From contig USDI01000063.1 of the NCBI GenBank assembly GCA_900553305.1, positions 1-10,702 on the forward strand: DNA of 10,702 nucleotides. Reading direction: 5' to 3'. Every line of letters starts with the position of its first letter. Within the stretch, counting starts at the first letter, position 1. Shown in pieces: positions 5,117 through 10,702 of the stretch. This DNA is from an uncultured Lachnospiraceae bacterium. Its GTDB lineage: Bacteria; Bacillota; Clostridia; Lachnospirales; Lachnospiraceae. The translations under genes and the position numbers were made by a program. The notes below the pieces were generated by a model. That model searched no databases and was not told the origin of the DNA. It saw only the letters and a program-made list of their open reading frames with translations.

Positions 5117-6857
5117 GCTGCACACCCCCTTCCTGATCCTCAAACAATCTCCGGTATTCCGGAACCTCTTTCAGCAGTTCTTCATGGGTTCCGACAACCG
5201 TACTACCCTGTTCCATCCAGATGACCTTCGACAGCTTCGGGAACAGGTACAGCCGGTGTGAAATCAGCAGCACCATACTATTTCCTGTTTCCTTCTGCAG
5301 ATTCTTAAAAATCTCCTGTTCGGTATTCCGGTCCAGTGCAGAAAATGGATCATCCAGAATCAACAGCGGCCGCTTATGGCATAAGGTTCTTGCAAGGGAA
5401 AGTCTCTGTGCCTGGCCACCGGAAAGCCTTACGCCGCTGCTTCCGATCTTTGTCTGTAATCCGTCCTCCATGGCATCGGCTTCTTCCTTCAGACACACCT
5501 GTCTTAAATACTCTCCGGCATCGCCGTCATCGCCCATCAGAACATTGTTTTCGAGTGTATCATTCATCAGTTCGGGATCATGTCCCAGATATCCCACCAT
5601 CGTTGTACGCTTGGAAGGCTCCATATCTGCCAATTCCACGCCATCAAATTGGATGCTTCCTTCATATGGATATTCACATAAAAAGACCTTGCCCAGTGTG
5701 GATTTTCCACAGGCTACCGGTCCCGTAATGCCGATGATCTCGCCTGCATGCGCCGTAAAGGAAAGATCGTGGATGATCTCCTTTGCCTGCGGATAGGCAA
5801 ACCGCAGATGCTCTACCTGCATCTTGCGGATCTGCGCGGGCTCCTGGGCTTTGCTCTCTTCCGGCATTTTCAAAAGCGGACGGATTCTCTTCCAGGAAAC
5901 CTGCGCTTTATGTACGGCATTAAAAAGCTTCGCTGCACTTGATGCCTTCGTCGAAAGCTTGGTAAAGCAGGACAGGAAGGTCGTAAACATCGCGATGTCA
6001 AATGCGGTCCAGCCAATGCCCAATACATTTCTTCCACCAAAGTATAAAATAAACAGAACACCGGCCATTGCCGTCACCCGGTATACGGGAGGCAGTACGG
6101 CATTCCAGATATTAGCTTTTACCGCCGCCTTCTCATATGCGGTCAGATTCTCCTCGTAAGCATTCTGCCGCTCCTTTTCACAGCCAAATACACGATAGGT
6201 AATTGTATTGGACGCCCGGTCAAGGGTTGCCGTACTTAACCGGCCGGACTGCTCCTTATAGGCTGTCCCGTTTCTCTGGATCAGAACCTTCATCTTTTCT
6301 GCCAGATAATAGGACACCGGTGGAAAGATCATACATAACAGTGCAAGACGCCAATCATACCATAACAGCATATAGGCATAGGCAAGCAGCGCCACTCCGG
6401 TATCAAAGATCTCCGTGGTAAATTTACGCATGCCCTCCACGCAGTCATCCACATCGAGGATCGCCTTCGTCATCACATTGCCGACGCCCTCCTCCTGAAG
6501 CTGCGCCCGGCTTTTGCGGACCAGCGTTCCGTATAGAATCTGCTTCATTCTCCGGTTTACATTGTTGGCAAACCGCCGCACATAAAACCGCTTGGCATAG
6601 CGTGAGATCTGTACCACCGCAATTGCTGCAACATAGGCAAGTACCAGATAAAGCATGTCCCGGAACGTTGCTTTGCCATTCAGAATATCGATGAGACGCC
6701 CCGTCATCTGTCCTTCAAAATACGGACCTGCCAGAAGCCCCACATTATAAATGAGGCCCGATAAGGTAACAATCAGCAGAACCAGCCATTCCGCTTTAAA
6801 ATAAGACATTACCTGATCGGGTTTAAATTCCTTTTGTTTCATCTGCTTATACCCCAT
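5106..6857 (-). CDS. ABC exporter half-transporter, subunit A (degenerate ATP site)
   Basis: Partner half-transporter, 583 residues from the ATG at 6857. The membrane domain covers about 25-310 and the ATPase about 345-570: Walker A GPVACGKST (379-387), canonical signature LSGGQ (478-482), Walker B LLILD (498-502) followed by Asp503 where catalytic Glu is usual, and H-loop His534. The usual Q-loop Gln appears as His426 (YLGHDP). The THEELL tail (557-562) is present. Asp for Glu marks the non-hydrolytic site of heterodimeric exporters such as TM287/288 and BmrCD. The ATG at 6857 has GGAG only one base upstream; the in-frame ATG at 6842 has GGGG (6854-6851) 8 nt upstream and lies just after the stop of the SGNH gene, so translation may begin there. 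It is coupled to subunit B by an 11 nt overlap. Confidence 0.93.
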   Translation of the reverse strand: MGYKQMKQKEFKPDQVMSYFKAEWLVLLIVTLSGLIYNVGLLAGPYFEGQMTGRLIDILNGKATFRDMLYLVLAYVAAIAVVQISRYAKRFYVRRFANNVNRRMKQILYGTLVRKSRAQLQEEGVGNVMTKAILDVDDCVEGMRKFTTEIFDTGVALLAYAYMLLWYDWRLALLCMIFPPVSYYLAEKMKVLIQRNGTAYKEQSGRLSTATLDRASNTITYRVFGCEKERQNAYEENLTAYEKAAVKANIWNAVLPPVYRVTAMAGVLFILYFGGRNVLGIGWTAFDIAMFTTFLSCFTKLSTKASSAAKLFNAVHKAQVSWKRIRPLLKMPEESKAQEPAQIRKMQVEHLRFAYPQAKEIIHDLSFTAHAGEIIGITGPVACGKSTLGKVFLCEYPYEGSIQFDGVELADMEPSKRTTMVGYLGHDPELMNDTLENNVLMGDDGDAGEYLRQVCLKEEADAMEDGLQTKIGSSGVRLSGGQAQRLSLARTLCHKRPLLILDDPFSALDRNTEQEIFKNLQKETGNSMVLLISHRLYLFPKLSKVIWMEQGSTVVGTHEELLKEVPEYRRLFEDQEGGVQHEA

Positions 6858-8007
6858 GCTCCATCAGAAACCGCTTCCAAAGTTCATTGTATTTGCCAAG
6901 AAGATGGATCTGGTCGTGCGTATATTCCGCATTCAGATCTCCATTTTCATCGCAGACCGCTTCATTCATATCAATGTAAAAGAATGTTTCGTTATCGGCA
7001 AGCGTTGCAATCGCATTGTTTCTTGCATTGATGTTGCTGTTGTTAAAGATGGCATCCGAACTGCTCTTCTGTCCGGATACTCTCATATTGGCTTCAATGA
7101 TGATCTTAGCCTCCGGTGCCAGCTCATGAAGGGTGTCCACAACCTCCGTGTACTTTTCCATGAAATCCTCAGTCGTTCCGCGACCTAACTCATTAATGCC
7201 CATCATGATATAGATTTTACCATAATTCTTTGCAACAAGTGCTTCTTCTACCGTTCCTTTTCCTTTGAAATTCTCGTCCATTACCTTATAAATGGTAAGA
7301 GAAGTTTCACACAGGAAATCCGCATGCTCCGAAAGATCCGTATAGTCATATAAGCCTACCGTTCTGGAATCCCCGATAAACAGCGCATCGTCAAAGTAAC
7401 TTTCGTCCACCTTCCTGAAATCATAGTTTGCCGCGCGCTGTACGCCTGCATCCCCATAAATATCCGCTGAAATATGATTGATGTATTCCTCGTAGGTACT
7501 CTCCCGCAGCGGTTCCAGACGTTCCAACGGCACTTTCAGATCATTTCCGGAAACGGTCTCTTCTCCTTCTTCCTGTAAAGGGTTACCGGATACATCGGCA
7601 GTACCCTCCTGTTCCAGAGAATTTCCGGGAACATCGCTCCTCTGTCCTTCCGGTTCCTGCTGTGATCCTGCCTCTGCCCCTGTTTCCGCATCCTGTGCTT
7701 CTCCCACTTCACCATCCGCATATCCCGGTTCCTGTACTTCTTCCAGCGAACCCTCTTTCAGCTCATCAATCTTCTGTTTTCTTGCAAGGACCTCTGCCTT
7801 CTTTGCATCATTAAAGAGATCCCACGGATAAATTTCATCGTTGATTCCCGTAAACACCATGGCTAACAGTGGCTGCTTTAGGGGATCATATTCCTGTGTT
7901 GCATAAATATTATGAAATCCGCACAATGCCGCAATCGACAGCAGCACCGTTCCCAGCAGGATTCCTGCAAGGAGCGGACAGTTTTTCAAAAAATTCTTCA
8001 TCGTCAT
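6847..8007 (-). CDS. Membrane-anchored SGNH/GDSL-type hydrolase
   Basis: Predicted extracytoplasmic esterase or acyl-transfer protein of the SGNH fold, 386 residues. An N-terminal hydrophobic segment (about 10-30) anchors it, followed by an acidic, low-complexity linker (about 85-165) with three VPGN/VSGN copies (125-128, 138-141, 152-155). The catalytic domain holds IGDSRTVGLY with nucleophile Ser214, GINE (270-273) in place of GxND, and THDQIHL with Asp365/His368. It lies 20 nt after an MBOAT gene; in AlgI/AlgX-, DltB/DltD- and Pat-like systems an MBOAT moves an acyl group across the membrane and an SGNH-type or DltD partner completes transfer to a polymer. The role in O-acylation here is inferred from that pairing. 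ATGs at 8007 and 8001 are both possible; AAAGG upstream suits either. Confidence 0.88.
   Translation of the reverse strand: MTMKNFLKNCPLLAGILLGTVLLSIAALCGFHNIYATQEYDPLKQPLLAMVFTGINDEIYPWDLFNDAKKAEVLARKQKIDELKEGSLEEVQEPGYADGEVGEAQDAETGAEAGSQQEPEGQRSDVPGNSLEQEGTADVSGNPLQEEGEETVSGNDLKVPLERLEPLRESTYEEYINHISADIYGDAGVQRAANYDFRKVDESYFDDALFIGDSRTVGLYDYTDLSEHADFLCETSLTIYKVMDENFKGKGTVEEALVAKNYGKIYIMMGINELGRGTTEDFMEKYTEVVDTLHELAPEAKIIIEANMRVSGQKSSSDAIFNNSNINARNNAIATLADNETFFYIDMNEAVCDENGDLNAEYTHDQIHLLGKYNELWKRFLMEHGV
7540..7635 (-). repeat. VSGN-type repeats in SGNH linker
   Basis: Codons 125-156 of the hydrolase encode three copies of V-(P/S)-G-N-(S/P/D)-L at a spacing of 13-14 residues, separated by Glu/Gly-rich stretches. 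Similar VSGN spacers occur in exported Lachnospiraceae proteins; they are probably a flexible wall-spanning linker. Confidence 0.6.
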
Positions 8008-8027
8008 ACGACCTTTCTCAGAAAGTA

Positions 8028-9404
8028 TTAGAAATTCAGGTACATAAACGGATTTCCTGCCGTACTCGAAACAAAATAAATACTGAGCCAGAACAGAACA
8101 AATAACAACAGAATCACAAACGGATTCTTTTTATGCTTTTCATAGAAATCAAATACTGCCGGAATACAAAGCACAATTCCTACTGCCAAAAAAGCGCCGT
8201 AACTTTGCAGATATTTCACAATGTCCTGTGCATTGACTGCAACACCACCGTTTCCAAAGAACGGGAACAGTCGGCTAAAGTACATGCCAAGCTGCTGAAG
8301 ATCGGTAATGGCAAATACCACCCAGCTTAACGGAATGAGAATCACAAGATAGATATGTCCCAGTACCGGCAGTTTCTGTAAATATTTTCCATACCATAGC
8401 TTTTCCATAATAATGAGCAGTCCGAGAATCGCTCCCCAGAGCAGAAAATTCACACCTTCACCATGCCAGAATCCGGTAAGAAGCCAGACAACCACAAGGT
8501 TAAAAACCATCTTTCCTTTACCGCAACGGCTTCCTCCCATCGGAAAATACACATAATCACGGAACCATCTTCCGAGCGTCATATGCCATGTGCGGTAAAA
8601 CTCCGAGATGCTTTTGGACGCATAAGGATGGTGAAAATTTTCGATAAAGTCAAAGCCAAGCATGACCATTAAGCCGGATGCCATCAGGGAATATCCCCAG
8701 AAATCAAAATAAAGCTGCAGGGAATACCCCACTGCACCCAGCCATGCAAGCGGTGTGGATATACTCTGATAGCCGATCATCTGCAAATCCTTCCAGAGAA
8801 TCGCAAGACGGTCTGCAAGCAGCACTTTCATGGACAGACCAATCACAAAATACTGTAATCCATCCTCAAATCCTTCCAGGGAATAATACCGGGTAGCATA
8901 GGTCTGCCCTTCCTCATAACGCATGACCGGTCCCTGTGCAATCTGTGGAAATACCATGAAATACAGGGCTGCATCCATAAACTTCGGGCTTTCCGTAATC
9001 TCTCCCCGGTACAGGTCAGCCTGATAGGAAATCATCTTAAAGATAAAAAAACTGATTCCAAGTGGCAGTAACGTTCCTGACACAAATACCCCCAATGTCT
9101 TAAATGCAATGAGAACCGCCACATCCACACATACGATGCCGGTCAGATACCTCTTTCTTGCAATCTTATGCCACTCACGAATCTCATATCCGCACCGCTG
9201 GTTCCACATCTGCTTTCCAATAAAGTAATTGAGCCAGGTGAGAAAAATAAGTAATAAAATAAAAACCGGTTCCGCCATAGCATAAAACACAATACTGCCA
9301 ATGAGCAATATCGTGTTTCTGTGTTTTGCAGGAAACGCATAATATAAGATCAAAAAGACCGGTAAAAACCGGAACATAAATTCCAAACTGGCAAAGCTGA
9401 TCAT
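8028..9404 (-). CDS. MBOAT family membrane-bound O-acyltransferase (AlgI/DltB-like)
   Basis: Polytopic integral membrane acyltransferase, 458 residues with about ten or more hydrophobic segments. It uses a cytoplasmic acyl donor to supply acyl groups for modifying an extracellular polymer. Signatures are LPLGISFFIFKMISYQ (113-128), the YFDFWGYS helix (232-239), FYRTWHMTLGRWFRDYVYFPMGGS (His274 within 269-292) and the catalytic-type LTGFWHGEG (309-317, His314). The C-terminus (PFMYLNF) resembles the PFIYFQF-like ends common in AlgI relatives. It is followed after 20 nt by the SGNH gene, its likely partner. The upstream gap to spoVAC is 98 nt with no recognisable promoter or terminator. Whether it acts on peptidoglycan, teichoic acid or exopolysaccharide cannot be told from sequence; the AlgI-like branch is favoured over DltB because no dltA/C/D accompany it. 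Confidence 0.94.
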   Translation of the reverse strand: MISFASLEFMFRFLPVFLILYYAFPAKHRNTILLIGSIVFYAMAEPVFILLLIFLTWLNYFIGKQMWNQRCGYEIREWHKIARKRYLTGIVCVDVAVLIAFKTLGVFVSGTLLPLGISFFIFKMISYQADLYRGEITESPKFMDAALYFMVFPQIAQGPVMRYEEGQTYATRYYSLEGFEDGLQYFVIGLSMKVLLADRLAILWKDLQMIGYQSISTPLAWLGAVGYSLQLYFDFWGYSLMASGLMVMLGFDFIENFHHPYASKSISEFYRTWHMTLGRWFRDYVYFPMGGSRCGKGKMVFNLVVVWLLTGFWHGEGVNFLLWGAILGLLIIMEKLWYGKYLQKLPVLGHIYLVILIPLSWVVFAITDLQQLGMYFSRLFPFFGNGGVAVNAQDIVKYLQSYGAFLAVGIVLCIPAVFDFYEKHKKNPFVILLLFVLFWLSIYFVSSTAGNPFMYLNF

Positions 9405-9502
9405 CTTTTGTCTTCTCTCTATCTGTTCTCTTCAAATTTCTGTCTTATCATATTTCTTAAGTTCAAAGCTTACTATCTTCTCATGCTCACGGAACAGCCT
9501 TT

Positions 9503-9943
9503 TCAAAACAGAACTGTCCAGAGCCAGTAAACAAGCCCTAACACCCAGCTTGTAAAAATTCCGTACAGAATAACGGGGCCTGCAATCGTAAAAATCTTAC
9601 ACCCCACGCCGAACACCCAGCCTTCCTTCTTAAACTCAATCGCCGGAGCCGCTACCGAATTGGCAAATCCGGTAATCGGAACAAGCGCCCCTGCTCCCGC
9701 AAAGGTTACAATCTTCGAGTACACATGAAAGCCGGTCAGAAGTACGCTTAATGCTATGAGAGCAAGGGAACAGATACTTCCTGCCTGCTGCTCGTCCATA
9801 CCGAGCTTCTGTATCGCCAGATTTGTAATGAGCTGCCCCAGTACACAGATCAGCCCTCCTACGAAAAAGGCCTTTATCATCTGCTTCCAGAGCTGATAGG
9901 TGGGTGTAATTTTCTTGACATATTCTTTATATTCTTCTGACAT
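9503..9943 (-). CDS. spoVAC: Stage V sporulation protein AC (SpoVAC)
   Basis: Integral membrane subunit of the SpoVA dipicolinic acid channel in the inner spore membrane; in Bacillus it behaves as a mechanosensitive channel needed for dipicolinic acid release. It has 146 residues against about 150 in B. subtilis. The N-terminal YxxxVKKITPTYQLWKQMIKAF and the GxGALVPITGFANSVAAPAIEFKKEG core (conserved stretch about residues 83-108) are diagnostic. Hydrophobic helices lie near 23-45, 54-73, 79-100 and 110-140. The ATG at 9943 has only a modest ribosome site (AGAGAAA). A candidate sigma-G promoter lies 22 nt upstream. It stands 98 nt before the MBOAT gene instead of directly before spoVAD, its usual partner. 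Confidence 0.96.
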   Translation of the reverse strand: MSEEYKEYVKKITPTYQLWKQMIKAFFVGGLICVLGQLITNLAIQKLGMDEQQAGSICSLALIALSVLLTGFHVYSKIVTFAGAGALVPITGFANSVAAPAIEFKKEGWVFGVGCKIFTIAGPVILYGIFTSWVLGLVYWLWTVLF

Positions 9944-9964
9944 AATTTCTCTACTCTTTGTCTA

Positions 9965-9993
9965 TAGGATATGAAATCATGTCCGGAATATAC
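9965..9993 (-). promoter_or_regulatory. Candidate sigma-G promoter for spoVAC
   Basis: On the - strand GTATA (9993-9989) fits the -35 GHATR; after 17 nt TATCCTA (9971-9965) matches all but the first base of CATXHTA. The start point would fall about 12-15 nt before the spoVAC ATG, leaving just the ribosome site. The same -35 and spacing occur before spoVAD. Confidence 0.45.
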
Positions 9994-10000
9994 ATATTCC
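9985..10000. repeat. 16-bp palindrome overlapping spoVAC -35
   Basis: GGAATAT and ATATTCC (9985-9991, 9994-10000) are perfect arms around a 2-base centre. It covers the proposed -35 of spoVAC (9989-9993), so it could be an operator for a dimeric regulator. Being AT-rich and short, it may be chance. Confidence 0.35.
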
Positions 10001-10018
10001 TTCTACAAAACTTACGTT

Positions 10019-10702
10019 TTATTTACTCTGTTTATAAACAGGATCCGCCGGATATCCACCCTTTAATTTCTGCATGCCGCGCTGGATGGCATCCTTGGAA
10101 TTCTTCCAGTCCGCATCCTTGTTGCGGTAATCAAATTTTTCAACAAGCCACGAAACATCCTCCTGCAGACGTTCCATGTTAGTCTTCATCAACCGGAACA
10201 TTGCCGGGTAAAACTCTGCCTTTTCCTTGTCATTCAGACGGCTCTCCGCTCCGTCACACAGATCTCCGAAGTGCGGCAGACAAAAGCCCTTCCCGTTTAA
10301 TACCTTTTCCTTAAACGCAGCATCCTTTGTATAAAGATAAAAAAATGTATCCAGATACCGCTCATACGTGTCGGCAAACTGCCGGCAGATATAGCAGGAC
10401 TTCTCCTTCTCGCGCACCCACGCCCCGATGGAGTTGGTGGTGTCCGCAGGCTTTTTCATTCTTGCCATAAATCCGGATTTGCCCGGTGTGAATTTATCAA
10501 ACTGCTCCTGCAGCTCCTGATTCATCTTCTTATAATGAGTTTTTAAAATCCAGCCGTTTCCGAGTGTATTTCCATAGTCAAACATCTTCTTAAAATGCAT
10601 CCGGCAAAAACCGGTACGGTCTGTAATCTCGCGGACATCGCTCTCCATATAAGAGGATCCGGATCCCAGCACGAAATCCAGTAAATCCTTCTCCACCTCC
10701 CG
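10019..10702 (-). CDS. DUF6062-like conserved protein (5' end outside window)
   Basis: Soluble protein of unknown function with 227 codons visible; the frame runs off the right edge, and the GTG at 10696 is probably internal. Numbering from that GTG, three Cys/His pairs recur: FCxxH (C31, H34), CYIC (C101, C104) and FCxxH (C139, H142), each in a helical, aromatic-rich context. The SYMExDxREITDxxGFC stretch (about 15-31) is what I recognise from the DUF6062 family of Clostridia, whose members usually begin with a further CPLC pair that would lie beyond the window. The pairs suggest a metal- or redox-responsive helical protein; this is inference. It is 75 nt upstream of spoVAC, in the same direction. 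Confidence 0.78.
   Translation of the reverse strand, partial: REVEKDLLDFVLGSGSSYMESDVREITDRTGFCRMHFKKMFDYGNTLGNGWILKTHYKKMNQELQEQFDKFTPGKSGFMARMKKPADTTNSIGAWVREKEKSCYICRQFADTYERYLDTFFYLYTKDAAFKEKVLNGKGFCLPHFGDLCDGAESRLNDKEKAEFYPAMFRLMKTNMERLQEDVSWLVEKFDYRNKDADWKNSKDAIQRGMQKLKGGYPADPVYKQSK

Noticed and set aside
5221..5796. 191-codon + strand reading frame
   Set aside because: It lies antisense to the ATPase domain of ABC subunit A, whose motifs are unmistakable; composition is typical of a shadow frame.
9405..9502. Promoter or terminator between spoVAC and the MBOAT gene
   Set aside because: No spaced -35/-10 pair and no stem with a T-run could be found on the - strand.

Overview
The window looks like a chromosomal segment from an endospore-forming Clostridia member, most likely Lachnospiraceae. 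This rests on spoVAC and spoVAD, a DUF6062-type protein, a VSGN-repeat linker and strong AGGAGG-like ribosome sites. No rRNA or other taxonomic marker is present, so the assignment is an inference.

Left arm (about 1-2230, + strand, visibly AT-richer): the 3' part of a signal peptidase I gene; a consensus sigma-A promoter; three tandem 37-39 nt repeats followed by a leaky-looking terminator; a ToxN/AbiQ-type endoribonuclease gene split by one frameshift; and, overlapping its 3' end, a secreted, membrane-anchored, cysteine-repeat surface protein. Promoter, repeats, terminator and toxin together match the architecture of a type III (RNA-protein) toxin-antitoxin / abortive-infection locus of the ToxIN family. 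Each repeat can be drawn as the H-type pseudoknot known for ToxI, and repeat 3 shows a compensatory change in one stem. This is the most notable content of the window.

A strong hairpin at 2198-2231, T-rich on both strands, separates the convergent halves.

Right arm (2302-10702, all - strand, more GC-rich), read in transcription order: a 5'-truncated DUF6062-like gene, spoVAC, an MBOAT O-acyltransferase, an SGNH/GDSL-type hydrolase with a membrane anchor, two half-transporters of a heterodimeric ABC exporter, and spoVAD. MBOAT, SGNH and the two ABC genes are tightly packed (20 nt gap, then 11 nt overlaps) and form an evident unit, plausibly for O-acylation or export of an envelope compound. 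They lie between spoVAC and spoVAD, which are usually adjacent in a spoVA operon and encode parts of the forespore dipicolinic acid channel. Both spoVA genes have candidate sigma-G promoters with the same -35 (GTATA) and a 17 nt spacer, which would let them be expressed in the forespore independently of the inserted cassette. No spoVAE is in the window.
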